Source: Otis tarda (taxonomy: Eukaryota; Chordata; Aves; Otidiformes; Otididae). Taken from it: a stretch of 64,000 nt of DNA. Numbering within the stretch: the first letter of the stretch is position 1; the number at the start of each line of letters is the position of its first letter. A program made the translations under genes and the position numbers. The stretch is taken from positions 14,588,001 to 14,652,000 of the forward strand of contig CM048560.1 of NCBI GenBank assembly GCA_026413225.1, written 5' to 3'. The notes beneath the pieces are model-generated. The model did not search any database. It was given only the letters and a program-made list of their open reading frames with translations, and had not been told where the DNA came from. Positions 13,201 through 25,722 of this stretch are shown here, piece after piece.

Positions 13201-14802
13201 ATGACATTCAGGAGCAAAGTTCCCATTGAACAGACAAAACAAGAGCCCTGTGCTGGTGGGCAAACTTGGGCTACATCTAGATTTGGGACCGATGGGGTCT
13301 GCAAGGTCCCCCATAGTTCTGGTCTTGCGTTTGCCTAGGTTGAGGCTTTGTCCCAGCATAGGACTCCGTCCCAGCCTGCAGGAGGGCAGCTCCTCTGTAG
13401 AACACCATGAGGCTGCAGGTCCTGTTCTGACTGGAAGTTAAAAGTGTGTTGAGGCCTCAAACGAAGTCTCAGAAGCAGGGAAGCATTTCAAGGACCTCAC
13501 CCTCTGGCTGTATGCTCAGAGTGCCAAAAACCTAGCATCCAAGAAAGCTTTTATTTGTCTTAACAAGAAGCTTGAGGTCCCAAGGTTGGATATCGTGACT
13601 GACAGAGCTCATTGAGGAATTTTTCTCCTAAGGATTAGCAGAAGAGCAGGGTAACCTCTTCTGCATTTACTTCATTTTAAAAAATAATAATTTCTAAATT
13701 TTTAAATAATTCTGGTTTTAAAATTCACATTGAAATTCCCTCTTGAAAAATTGATAACCACAGCAGTACTGTATCTTGTTCGATATGCTCTTTGAGGTTG
13801 TATTATTAGCGTGAATTAATGCTAGCAACTGCTGAGGCTACGTATCCCCTGTTACTACCTGCTAGTTTCTGCAGTACTGCAGTAGCTTCTGAACACTGTT
13901 TAGTTAGGTGGACAGAACACCCTTGCAGAATAAGGAACTGGTTTCAGGAGAGGAAGGGCATGATCTTTTGCCTCAAGCAAAAATCCATGTCCTCTACCAT
14001 TTTTCCTTCATCTAAATCTGTGATTGTGGCACACTACGGTTGTCCGTATCTCTGCTAGGTAAGCAAAGAGACTTTTTCTTTCAGGAAGCTTGGTGTTTTA
14101 TGAAATCTGAACCAGCACTTTCATGTTCTTGGGTGAGACATGAGTTTTGCAATTCAGTGAAATCTTCCTCTAGAGGTTGCTTAATTGGGTTCAAGGATTA
14201 AGTGTTGCAGAAAAGACTGCAACAAAGAGGTAAATTAGGAGACTAGAATGTGTTTCAGTTCATTTGGTGTTTGTTAGCCTTACTTTGACAGGTCAAGACA
14301 GCCTTCCATTATCAGAATGCAAAATAGATGTTTGTAAGCTTTAAAAATATATATTGATATATTCAGATATCCATACAAATAATCTTAAACAGTGATGGAA
14401 TCTTTCTAAGTAAACTGATAGTTTTATGATACCTTTTCACATGCTATAGAAGTAGTGTTACACATTTGAATTATTTAACATGATACATTTTTATATATAA
14501 GCAAGTATGCAATGGGGAAATATAAGACTGTTGGATGCTGACCTGCAATTCAGCTATTTTTCTGCTGTGGTATATTAATATTTTAATATTCAATATATAT
14601 TTTCAAGTCAGATCCTGAAGTTCGTATTTGATTTTTATTCACTTCTCACTCTGGTGCAGTCTCACTGATTCCAATTTCAACTTCCTGAATAAGAAGCAAG
14701 TTGTACTTAGCAAGGATTTAGGATGTTGCCACTGGGATCAGACTCACCTTTTTGCTACACCCGCTCATTAAGTATAATCATGTTTCCTGATTTTTGTTTC
14801 AG
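10246..14802 (+). other. DPYD: DPYD intron 20, 3' part; no gene
   Basis: AT-rich unique sequence leads to the exon at 14803. A poly-A run (A14) lies at about 11535-11548. I see nothing else that can be named. The splice acceptor at 14801-14802 follows a pyrimidine-rich stretch, tgtttcctgatttttgtttc. Confidence 0.6.
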
Positions 14803-14946
14803 AAACTACCCAGTTTTGGGCCTTACCTGGAACAACGCAAAAAGATAATAGCTGAGAACAAGATTAAACTGAAGGAGCAGAGCATGGCTGCTGCGCTTCC
14901 CGAGAAAAAACATTTCATCCCAAAGAAGCCTATTCCAGCAATCAAG
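14803..14946 (+). CDS. DPYD: DPYD coding exon (equivalent of human exon 21): linker before the C-terminal Fe-S domain
   Basis: Dihydropyrimidine dehydrogenase is the cytosolic, NADPH-dependent, rate-limiting enzyme of uracil and thymine breakdown; it also inactivates 5-fluorouracil. This exon is 144 bp (48 codons, phase 0 at both ends). It begins [20 protein letters not shown] and ends [11 protein letters not shown], which I recognise as human residues 875-922. It follows a pyrimidine-rich tract ending ttgtttcAG and is followed by GTaaca. The segment joins the FMN/pyrimidine-binding barrel to the C-terminal ferredoxin-like domain. The middle stretch ([11 protein letters not shown]) appears different from mammals, as expected for a linker, while both flanks are highly conserved. 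No stop or frameshift is present. The exon is too short and has no ATG at its start, so it can be found only through protein similarity. Confidence 0.96.
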
Positions 14947-15959
14947 GTAACAAAAATACATGCTTATGCATAAGAAATGATCAGCCATCAGGCAGTTGAC
15001 ATGCACAGTCATTTCTAGCAGTTTGAGTTGATTATTACTGCTTTTAAGCTTGTTAGAGGGCATCAAAGACAACTATTTATGCAGACTTTCTAGCTTTTAA
15101 CCAAAATCGGTGGGAAATTATTTGTGATGTACACGTATAGGTATTTCCCTAATGTCATTTTTCAAAATGAAGATATTCAGGCAATGGAACGGTAATTGTA
15201 GAACAAGGCATGAGTAATGCCTTAAAGAATAAAGTAGAACTGTTAATAATTTCTTTCAGTTTGAATGCTACAGTATGAACTCAGTTTTGCATGATAGCTT
15301 TTGGTTACTTGTCATCTGCTAAATACCCCCATCTCTCACGCAGGATCAATGGAAAAGGTTGGTGTTCAGTCCATATGAAAGTTGTGTCATAGTTTTTCAG
15401 ACTGAACTTTTAAAGCTGGAGAATGTTTGTCTAAGCAGCTGATCCACTGTCTACAATGAGTAAATGTCAAGGTGAAAATAAAACCTGTGACTCCATCTAC
15501 TGCATAATCCATACACTGGAGCTTTTCCCTTCTCTTAGGTAGCCAATAAATGCCAATAAAATGAAACATCAGAAGCTAATTATTCTAGGTGTTCACTTTA
15601 GACTTTACTTAAACTTCATGTCTGAATAGGAAAAAGAAGCAAGCGAAAAAAAAAAATTAAATCAGGATTCTCATGTAGGCCTTCTTATAAAGCAGTGTGA
15701 AAATTATATCTGTTGAGCTTGTTGACTGTCTTCATCATATATGTGAGAATATCAGATATTTACTGATAGGTAACTTTCACTGTGTGATCAGACCTGTAGG
15801 AATTCTTGCAAAAATAAGTCCAAATGTAAAATACAATACAAGCAGTAGCTCAGACACTGCTGTTGTCGACGGCTCACCCTGGGAGGGAGCGGCAGCAACG
15901 GCTTTGCCCACTTTTAAAAGGCCCCATTGGTGCCCCCAGCCCCCCCCTTCAGTTTTTTT
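14947..15959 (+). other. DPYD: DPYD intron 21, first part
   Basis: Unique intronic sequence. A GC-rich stretch with a C8 run (15940-15947) lies at about 15858-15955, immediately before a CR1 fragment. Its origin is not recognised. Confidence 0.55.
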
Positions 15960-16187
15960 CAGGGGAGATTTGGACTGGAAATTAGGAAACACTTTACTGA
16001 AAGAGTGATCAGGCATTGGAACAGGCTGCCAAAGGAAGTGGTGGAGTCACCATCTGTGGAGGTATTCAAAGAACATGTAGATGTGGCACTTCAGGACATG
16101 GTTTAGTAGGCATGGTGATGTTAGGTTGATGGTTGGACTTGATGATTTTGGAGGTCTCTTCCAACCTTAAGATTCTATGATTCTAAA
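15960..16187 (+). mobile_element. CR1 LINE 3' fragment, second subfamily
   Basis: The fragment matches the last codons of the CR1 ORF (ggggagatttggactggaaattaggaaac) and a 3' UTR with 'atgtggcacttcaggacatggtttagtaggcatggtg'. It ends ttccaaccttaagattctatgattct. The 3' UTR differs from that of the other copies, so it belongs to a different CR1 subfamily. Confidence 0.88.
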
Positions 16188-18957
16188 TAATTCTAAATTC
16201 CCAAGGGAATTTTGCAATTTACCAACACATGCAGTATTCCAGGCTAACTGGTTGAACTGAAAAACCAGTCAAGAAGAAATTTTAAGTCATCTTCCTGTTT
16301 AAGTTAAATAGTTTGCCACTTCTGTAGACTTCTCACAGTTTTTTTGACTGCTTATTTTGGTTTATGTCATGCTATTGAAAGTCACTCCCCTCCTCTTCTG
16401 CTAAGATTCCCTTCTTTATGTATACAAAAAAGTTCCAAAGAACAGTAATCTACTCTTTTTTTTTTTTTTCCCAGTATGATGAGCATTTTCAAAGCCTACT
16501 TGACCTCAGAAGTTTTATGGTTCTATTCCCTTTGCAGGGAGAGTATTGATGTAGGGAAAAAGAGAAAGAAGAAGCAACAGCAAGTAACAGCATTTTCAAT
16601 GAGATAGCTTGCTTCTGAAAACAGCAGAAAACAACAACAACAAAAAAAAAAGCAAACCTGATACTATCCAAAAGCAAATAAGCTGAATGAAGGAAAAAGT
16701 TTAGCAAGAGGGAAAAACAGACATAAAGACTTGAAAGAAACATAAATAAAAAGTTGAGGTCAATAATTTATCAAGCCTAACTCCAAGTACAAAAGCAAAA
16801 AAAGAACCGACTAGTAGGAGATATGTTGAAAAGAAGAAAAGAAGCCCTACTGCAGGGAAGAGGAAAATGAATTCCCCAAAACAAAAACTTTTGTTTATAA
16901 AGACATTGAATATTTTTGTGTGTTGTCTCTGAGGAGCTTCTCAGGCCGTGAAATCAGGTTAGCATCTTTCTCACACCTTCATTTAAATGAGACTGAAAAA
17001 GATTGAAGCAATTAGAAGAAGGTAGGAACCACCAAAGCAGATTCTTGACAGTCTTTCAGTCTGACCATCTCTTTAGAAGGGCATGTTTTAACCATAATGA
17101 GAAAAACAGCAATGAGAGATATCCACTAAGAAAGAGGAAAATACCTGGGTTTTGCCTGAAGTAGGGAACTTGCCACTACAGAGGGAGGTTTTAATAAAGT
17201 TCATTATTAATAGATCCATCTGTTATTATATTGTGGAGAAAATCTGCTAGGAAGATTCAGAATATTCATTAAGGAAGCTGAGTGAAGCTTAATGAAAAAA
17301 AAGGTGACTTTTCTGATACCCTTCCCTGATCAGGAACTCTCCACAGAGAGAGGCAGAGGAGCTCAGACTTGAGTGATTTATTTGTAACTGTCCAAGAAAT
17401 ATTCACATTTAGAATTACAAATCCCAGACAGTCTCCAAGCAGTTTTGTCTTGGCTGACCCTTTAGATGGAGAAGATAATACATTCTGTTAGTTCAGACTG
17501 GGATATCAGGGATAGGAATGGCCAGCTCTTATACCTAATCCTAGCCTAACTCCAGTTCTCTGGACCAGTGAAGAGGTATGCTTGAAAGCTGATTGGACTT
17601 CAGAGATAGCTGTCCTTGAAAGAGCTACTACCCGTGCTTTGGCTGGTTGTATTTTTGGAGGGTTGCTGCAAATTTCCTGATGCCTGCCCAGAACTCCCTC
17701 ATCTGTCTAATCTGCTGTTGGGTTGGTGATACGTAAATTCCAACATTTGTTTAAATTCCACATGCTGCCAAAATGCCTTTTTTTTATAAATTAAAAATCC
17801 CTCTGTGATTATCTAAAATCTAATTTAATTTTTGGATAGCTTTTCCCATGGCTTTTCTCTTTATTTTCTCTATTTTTCAATATTAATTTAAACTGCATAC
17901 TTTGATATTCAGCAGAGTTGTTTCTTCTTTTCTTACTTGTCTGTAATGTCAGAATTTCTGCCGTATGTGGATATGTGCCCTGGATCTTTTATTTTCAGTT
18001 GCATTTTTGTACAACTCCCACACATGTATTTCCCTACCTCAGGTTACCTCCTTATTGCTATAATTTTATTTCCTTATACATTTCTGTGGTTGTTTCCTAA
18101 TAATTTAGTTCTCTGTCCTTCAGGGTCTATAGTATAATATTCAGCCACCATTTATCTGCTTATTTTATTTCTTCTTTTTTTTAATTCCACAACTCTTGCT
18201 GTAGAGATTGCCCTGTTTGGTGGTTTAAACACACTGGCATAGCTCTGTTTGTCAGCTTAGCTAGGGCATGAAATATTGTTCCACCTGTTGGTAAAATATC
18301 CATAGAGTTCCTCAGGCTTAAATTTCTTCTGTTTGAACTATTTTTCACCTGTGTGTGTATGGATATGTTTACATGGCCTTTTGCACATAGATATATGCAA
18401 GTCTTTGTATGCTTATGCTGTAAGCACCCAGCTGGAAGCCAGCATCTTGGGAGGCATCTAGCCACATTTATTCCAGTGCTGTGCTTAATCTCAAAAATTC
18501 TCTTGAGAAGTAAGGTATATTGATACAGGCACGGCACTATTATACCATAACGGTGTCCTATTTGGATCCTTCGTGGCATGTATCTGAATGGTTCAACATG
18601 AGTAGTTTTAGCTTGTGCTTGCCTGCCTGGAAAAGACCATTATACTGTAATCTTCATCATAAATGGGGAGCTGTTGCATATTTCATGTGGAACTATGCAT
18701 GTGTGTCTCATAATTCATGGGACTCTGAGTCTGCTTCTCCCAAGTATTTGCTCCAACATGAATCACAGCAATAATCTCTCTTGCAGTAGCCCATAATGAT
18801 CCCTTCTCTATCACAGTACCTCAGAGAATATTCTCATTACATGTGACAGTTAAAGCAAATTTAAGTTACTCTTCAGAAATGGGAAGAAATCCTAGAGTCC
18901 AAACTTCCTCTTTCCTTCCCTGCTCTGACTGTAGAAGGACTGCTTCAAGTGGTTTTG
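16188..18957 (+). other. DPYD: DPYD intron 21, unique sequence
   Basis: AT-rich sequence with a T16 run ending cccag at about 16452-16473 and A-rich stretches at 16620-16760. There is no recognisable exon or repeat family. Confidence 0.55.
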
Positions 18958-19818
18958 CAATAGAATAGAACAGAATAGAATAGACTATTTCAGTTGGAAG
19001 GGACCAACACTGATCATCTAGTCCAACTGCCTGACCTCTTCAGGACAGACTAAAAGTTAAAGCATGTTATTAAGGGCTTTGTCCAAATGCCTGTTAAACA
19101 CTGACAGGCTTGGGGCATCAGCCACCTCTCTAGGAACCCTTTTCCAGTGTTTGACCACACTTTTGGTATGAAATTTTTTCCTAATGTCCAGTCTGAACCT
19201 CCCCTGGCACAGCTTTGAACCATTCCCATGCATCCTATCACTGGATACCAGGGAGAAGAACTCAGTGCTTCTCTCTCCACTTCCCCTCCTCAGGAAGCTG
19301 TAGAGAGCAATGAGGTAACCCCTCAGTCTCCATTTCTCCAAATTAGACAAACTCAAAGTCCTCATCTGTTCCTCATAGGACTTTCCTCCCAGCCCTTTCA
19401 CCAGCTTTGTTGCCCTCCTCTAGATGCATTCAAGGACCTTCACATCCTTCTTAAATTGTGGGGCCCAGACCTGCACAGAGTACTCAAGATGAGGCTGCAT
19501 CACCACTGAATACAGTGGGATAATCACCTCTCTTGACCAGCTGGTTATGCTGTTTTTGATGCACCCCAGGATGTGGTTTGCCCTCCTGGCTGCCAGGGCA
19601 CACTGCTGACTCCCATTCAGCCTGCTGCCAGCCAGCACCCCCAGATCCCTTTCTGCACGGCTGCTCTCCAGCCGCTCCTCTCCCAGTTTATACTTGTACC
19701 CGGCGTTACTCTGTCCTAGGTGTAGAATCTGGCATTTGGACTTGTTAAATTTCATCCCATTAATCATTGCCCCATGCTCCAGTCTACCCAGATCCCTCTG
19801 CAAGGATGCCATTGTGCT
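18958..19818 (-). mobile_element. CR1 LINE, 5'-truncated, antisense to DPYD
   Basis: On the minus strand two long frames cover the C-terminal CR1 ORF. 19816-19420 contains SLQRDLGRLE, MKFNKSKCQILHLGQSN and LGCIKNSITSWSREVIIPLY. 19401-19057 contains [40 protein letters not shown] and PREVADAPSLSVFN. The break between them is near 19401-19420. The tail is the A/T repeat 'agaatagaatagaac' at about 18960-18985. It is less decayed than the 3331 copy but not functional. Confidence 0.93.
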
Positions 19819-19972
19819 AGCAGCCTGTAAGAGGAAGGGCACTGTATGTAAAACTTGACTGACTGTGTATTCCATGGCTGACTAATATAACAGCAGCATT
19901 ACAGTAATTACGGTGCTGTTTCCTCTCCCCACATCTTGCTAGTTGGCGTGTGTCTTGCAGGAGAGCGCATCA

Positions 19973-20024
19973 GGCAGACGCCGGGAGCTGTCCATGGTGG
20001 CAGACGCCGGGAGCTGTCCATGGT
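19973..20024 (+). repeat. Perfect 26-bp tandem duplication
   Basis: Two identical, adjacent 26-bp units (19973-19998 and 19999-20024), starting ggcagacgccgggagctg and GC-rich with two CpGs each, lie in AT-rich intron. The identity indicates a recent slippage or duplication event. Confidence 0.9.
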
Positions 20025-21184
20025 GTCTCCCACTGCCCTCCTCTTGTAGCTCTCTGTTCACCCAGAATGGATCTGTTGGCACAAATAGTGAAAGTTACTG
20101 ATTTTGACATACTGTTTGTCAAACTGCATTTTTTTTTCACCGTGATAGTACCTGTGCATCTAGTTTTATAAAATACCTATGAAGTTCCTTGAGTATTCTT
20201 TACTTTAGTTTAAACTAAAATCAGTATCAGTTCTGTAGTCTTCTGGTTCAAAACTTTTCCTGAAACACACACAAGCATATTAAACAGCATCATATCTAAA
20301 CCAGAAAATTGAGACACTTTACTCTATTTTGCCTTTTCTGAACATTGATCATTGTATTCTAGCTCTTTATTTTTTCTTTGTTTAGCCAATTTACAATCCC
20401 ACTTCATGGCTACTTAATTTCAGAACTCCATTGTGTCAGAGGCCTGTTAAAACATAAAATGTACCAGTTGGGTTTTTTAATTTATTTATTAGTCTTCATA
20501 AAGAATTGTGATAGATTCATAAGGCATCATTTTCATGACAGAAGCCTTATTGAATTATGTAGTAAAGGTTCATTTGAGTTATTTTGTAGGTCCCTCTTTA
20601 CCTAGTACTGCAACTGGTTTACTTGCTTTACTGAAACAAGGCTTAGAGGTCACTAAATCCCAGAGCACATTTAATAACCTTTTTAACTATTGCTAAAGCA
20701 TCTTTAATCTTTCAATGTAAAATTAGTTTTAATGAGATTACATATTGTTGTTAGCCATTTTACTGTAAATTGACCTTTACTGTAAATTGTACCCTCAGAT
20801 TCTGTTGACTTTTTCTTCTTTAATCCACATTTTTTCTCTCCTAGCATTTCTTCTTTCCATCTCTCTCTCTCTGATAATACCTCACCTTTATTACCAAAAA
20901 AGAACAGGTGGAAGGCAAGTATCTCCCTAATGGAGATAAACACTCATTTACTTTCTTTGCAACATTTCATCCCCTTTACATGCTCTCTCTGTATCCTAGT
21001 GAGGGCACTTTTGCAGAGCCCCTTGTTCTTTCACAGCCTATTGAATGCTGAGAACTGCCCAAACAGCTGATAAATAATAATGAACAGAGAGAATACTTGG
21101 GATGAAGTGCACAACTTTGCTATATAAATGTCAGATGCTTTGTTAGGAGTTTTCTATGCTGCTTGCTGGTGAATCAGCAGTATA

Positions 21185-21220
21185 GATCATTGACTATAAT
21201 TTGTATTATAGTCAATGATC
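21185..21220. repeat. Perfect inverted repeat: 16-bp arms, 4-nt loop
   Basis: The left arm gatcattgactataat (21185-21200), loop ttgt and right arm attatagtcaatgatc (21205-21220) pair without mismatch. It could extrude as a cruciform or fold as an RNA hairpin in the DPYD pre-mRNA. Confidence 0.95.
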
Positions 21221-22779
21221 ACTTGGAGACCTGAAGACTGAGGTTGAGGCCTGTCCTTAGGACAGGCTGCCATTCACAACAGGCAGACTTCTATTTCTGG
21301 TAATCTAAAGACTACCCTGCTTTCCTTACCTGCTGTTGCTGTGAGCTTCAAGTGCACAAAGTTTCTAGGCAGTGAACCTTTCTCCTGAACATAGTATGGC
21401 ATGAAAAGTGTTTTATGGTGACTCAAAAAGTGCAATAAGATATAAGTACTTGTGTTCCCCTTGAGCCTGCTATATGAGATGCAGTACCTGCACCGTGTAT
21501 GGCTTTCTAATGATGTAATGAGAGGCCTGTGATGTTCATCATCTCTAGAGTACAGTGTCATCTTTTACAGTGTGGCCTGCATGAAGATGGACACAGCAAG
21601 TCTACAAAGAGCCATCCCTGAAACATGAATTGTATTTACAAATACAGGTTTACTAACATGATGGCTAATAAAAAGCGAATCACCATAAATGTTTGATATC
21701 TTAACATTAAAAATGCAGCTATCATAAAAAATAGCATTGTAAAAATAATATCCTACTGAACAGATCTGCTCCTTGTGTATACTCAAAACCACATCTGCCT
21801 AGCTTAGAGACAAAATGAATTTTTTTTCTGTACTCATTAGTAACATAAAACTAATGGATTCTGCTCTGGTTCTCTCCATAGCAACTTAACTCCCTGCCAG
21901 TTGCAGTTGCAGGACTACATTCCTCTCCCGGTTCGTTCAGTACAGTTTTGTTGGGAAGAGTGGGACAGCACAGCAGTAATCAAAAGGAGCCCTCCAGGTC
22001 CCTGAGATTACAAAGGTGTAACTTAGGACAAAATTTAACTTCCAGCTTATTTTTTTTTTAATTGCTGCTGGTAATCTATAAGCCAGAAAGAACACAGCTT
22101 GACTTTCAGAACCTGGCTTCTGTTTGCAGGTCTGGCAGTTGGCAAAAAAAAAAAACATTACACTGTTAAACAGTGCAAATTAGATCCGTAGGCCATTTAG
22201 ATATAACAAGTGTGGAATCCCATAGTGCCATTTTAGACAGTTGCTTTTTGGAGTGAAACTGCACTTTGAACAGTGAAAGCTGCACTGCTTTTGCTGCACT
22301 GTTTATTTTGCTCCAAAGGTTTATGATTTGATGGAAACAAGAAACTCTGAGATAGCTTTAGATGCTGTAAAAGAGTGCACCTGCAAAACATCTTTTAAGT
22401 GCCATTGCTTTTTTAGTCAATAAAGTCTTGAAACTTTGCAAATGAATAAAGATACGGTTTTTGCTTGAGAGAAAGAAGTGATTAAAAGACACAACAGCCA
22501 GGAGTGTGAATGAGCAGCAAATCATTGACACAGTCTTTTGAAATCCCTTTCAGGCCTCTAAAATGCCATCATACTCCCTATTTGGGATTCTGAGTTCCCA
22601 GAAGTGTATTTTGTGAGCTGTGAGAAGTGAGACTGAGACTTGGTTACAAATTCAGAAATCACCATGCTGTATGCCTTGGTTTTGTTATTCCCTCTCTAAG
22701 TTTGTAGCTGGAAAAATCTATTTTGACTGTGTTCTTCTAAGTAACCATTTCCTGAGCTATCTAATGCTATCCTAAACCT

Positions 22780-23130
22780 TGGACTGTCTCCCTCCTGCCC
22801 CTCAGCTGCTTCTCTGGAAGGCCATTAACCACCTCACTCCTTTCCCATTTAAAAAGCCCTTTCTAATTTCCAGCTTTAAATTTATTCATGGCTGGCTTAT
22901 AATCATGTGTTCTTGTGCCAACATTGTCATTTAACTTAAATAGCTCTTTTCCCTCCCTGATGTGTATATAAAGAGACATCATATTCCCGCTCTGCCTTTG
23001 TCTTCCCAGGTTAAACATCTTGTTACACTCTTTTTGTCTTTTCTCATAAGCGAGGCCCTCCATCCCATGATTATTTGAGCAGCCCATCTCTACAACCTGC
23101 TTGAGCTTTGTGGGTTTTGTTAACATCCAG
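22780..23130 (-). mobile_element. Ancient CR1/L3-like LINE fossil
   Basis: The minus strand keeps a degraded form of the conserved CR1 ORF C-terminus: HGMEGLAYEKRQKE aligns in order with the [14 protein letters not shown] region of the intact copy at 59.8 kb, followed by NLGRQRQSGNMMSLYIHIREGK for [17 protein letters not shown]. The flanking 3' region ('aaaaagccctttctaatttcc', 'tttattcatggctggcttata') resembles ancient amniote CR1 elements. It is much more diverged than the other copies, so it inserted before the avian bursts. Boundaries are approximate. Confidence 0.72.
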
Positions 23131-25431
23131 ACGGTGTTAAAGAATATTTAAAGAATACAAATGTGAATCCAGAACCTCCCTGAGAAAATTGTTAATTACC
23201 TATGCTGTTTAAGTGTTTGCTTTTGTTAGATTAAAACACCCTTCACTATCAGGAATCTCCCCATGTTGATATTTTTACAACATGAGCAGGCAGTGGAAAG
23301 CTACCTCATTGTATGTTGTACAGGTTTTATATAATTTCTTCAAATTCTTCTGTACACAGTCCAGTACTTGCAGATGACACATGCATTTGTGACGCACAGT
23401 GGAATGTTTGGGGGCTATATACACAGAAGAGAGGTGTCCAGGATATTAGTATTGCTGGGGGCAGTAGATCACACAAAAACACATGTATTTTGAAACCTGT
23501 AGCAGTTCTGATACAGACAAGCCTACATGAGACTTGAAATAAGCTGGAGCTGAATTCTACAACAATTTCTCCACTGAAACGGAAGACTACAGAAACCTGA
23601 GAACTGTAGCAACCTGAAAACTGCTGTGCAGTTCCCAGTAAATGCATGAATGTTTCTGAGTAAGACATGGAACTGAAAATACACAAGTGTGAGCAGTTCC
23701 CAAGAGATCACATTTGATTGAGTTAGTTACTGTAGCTTATCAAGTGGAGGCACAGTAACGGGCTGTGTGTTCAAGTCTAGTCCTTTGCAATACCAAAGTA
23801 AAAAGTATTAGCTGAAACACTTTCATAGTAGTTAATTGACCTTTTACAGTGGCTTAAGCAAACAGATTTTACTTCAAATTTGCAGTGAATTTGGACCGTG
23901 TACATAACCAGCTTGCACAGCTCTATTGATGAGTGCTAACTCATTAAGCTGTGATAATTTGCTCACTTACAGTCATCTGTCCACACTCATCATGCTGCCT
24001 TTAGCAATGTGTCATAGCTGTTTGACACTGGAAGAGCATTAATGTTCTCTACATGTTGCTGAGAAGAACTGGAAGGCTTTTAGCATTGAATGAATGCAAC
24101 CAAGGTATTTCACATGTCAGCAACTTAGGAGTTTGGCAGAGAGAAAAGATCTGAGTGTTTTTGGAACAAAAAAAAAAAAACAGTACAGTTTCCCTGCCCT
24201 TCTTCCTGGGCTTAGAATATGGTTGAATTTCTTACCTCAATGGTCTTTAAGAGTAACTTCATAGACCCTATCACTGCATCCAGCAAACAAATAAATTTGT
24301 CTCATTGCATAAAGATACTATTGTAATTTAACTGCCAAAGGCCACGATGGCCTCAAAGTTAAAACTTCACTGAGATGAACAGGAGTCAGTCATTCAGGAA
24401 ATAGAGTTGTTGTTGCAAGTTCTCAGCAGACTCAGGAAGACAAAGTTGGACCTATTTTTGCATTAATTCATGTAACAGAGCTTTCCTTTATCACAAACAT
24501 TGATAAAGTCATATTACAGATGCTTACGGATATTAGGGATGCTTAGTTTCTTTGAAGTACAGCTGCTCAAAATAAGACACGCAATGAAAATTTAAGTTAC
24601 TGTAATCTGATTCTGCTGCAATGAGAATGGAAAACAATATATAGAGCATTGTATGTGATTACAAATTGTACAGCATACTACTACATACGTAAAATGGTTG
24701 CTGATCATTTCAGAATTTTTTTTTTTGACTGATAGGAATAAGGTAAGCATTGCTTCTTCAGAAAATATTGAGAAAGAGAATACAAAAAGAAATCCTTATC
24801 ATGTTTCTTGGTGATGCAAGACCAAAGGTAAACACTTTGAAGCTTATAATTCTGGGCAGACTTGTCTGTATCTCGAATTTGGCTTGATCCTGAGCATTTT
24901 TCAATTGACTTGGATCAAATTCCATAATCAAAATCATAATAACTTCTTGGTTTATTACAGTAGAATGACTTAGAAGCCAGTTCTGCTCTCCTATCACTCA
25001 ATGAGATTTTTCTAATACTTAACAGTTATACTCCTTTTTAAAGGAAAAGCAAAATGTATTGTTGCATCACATAACCTTTATTTACTGAGCCCAACTTTAT
25101 CTTAACAATGTAGAACCTTGCACATAAAATTGAGCTTGTGACATGAGAACTGTTGTAGAAGCATGCTTAAAATAAAATATCCAGGCAACCAATACAGTGC
25201 CACAGAGTGAATCTTTTAAAATGCAGTCATGTTCATCGTCTATGCTCTACTTCCACAAGTTAAACTAATTTAACTGAGGGATATTTGTAGTCCAAAGGAC
25301 CTGGGACTTGTCCCATCTCTACCATTGATTCACTGAAGGTGAACTGCCACTGAACTGTGCGGTTTCCCTTGATGTAAAGTGGAAAAGGTTTACATCAGGT
25401 AGGTCCCCAACAACTTCTTTTAGAGGGCACG
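23131..25431 (+). other. DPYD: DPYD intron 21, unique sequence
   Basis: AT-rich, with an A13 run at about 24169-24181 and a T-run at about 24718. No coding or repeat signature was recognised. Confidence 0.55.
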
Positions 25432-25722
25432 TGTCCTGGTTCCGGCTAGGATAGAGTGAAGTTTCACCTGAGCTGGGAGAGGAGCTGGAGCTGGTGGCAC
25501 TTGTGGCTGAGGGACACAGCTGGGATAGGTTACCAATTAGCCAACAGCTGAGATAGTTTATCCAAATTGGCCCAAGGGCTCTTCCATACCCTGTAACATC
25601 ATGCTCAGTGTATAAAGTGGGGATGGAGCTCAGGGGAGGTTTCTGCTACTTGGAAGGGAGATGGGCATCAGGATCAATAGTGAGCTATTGTACTGGAAAT
25701 TATGTGCTGAAGTATTTTCTGT
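25432..25722 (+). mobile_element. Solo LTR fragment, avian ERVL-like endogenous retrovirus
   Basis: It starts tgtcctggttccggctagga and contains 'ggcccaagggctcttccata' and a 'catgctcagtgtataaagtgggg' TATA-like segment. These are in the order seen in common avian ERVL-type LTRs, which I recall rather than searched. Its centre is shortened and carries two related 'acagctgggata / acagctgagata' segments. No internal retroviral genes are present. The 3' boundary is obscured by the adjoining CR1 tail. Confidence 0.65.

Larger units (their letters stand above)
19819..22779 (+). other. DPYD: DPYD intron 21, unique sequence
   Basis: It holds a 26-bp tandem duplication and a perfect hairpin (listed separately), T/A homopolymers at about 22050 and 22145, and otherwise unrecognised AT-rich DNA. 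Confidence 0.55.

Noticed and set aside
15858-15958. GC-rich stretch before a CR1 tail, possible extra CR1 or LTR
   Set aside because: I could not match it to a CR1 reading frame or an LTR, so it is only noted in the intron entry.
16452-16475. T16 run ending cccag, resembling a splice acceptor
   Set aside because: The sequence after it does not encode any part of DPYD, and the protein is already complete without it.
18181-18579. 132-codon minus-strand frame
   Set aside because: No similarity is recognised and it lies inside the DPYD intron with no splice logic. Chance frame.
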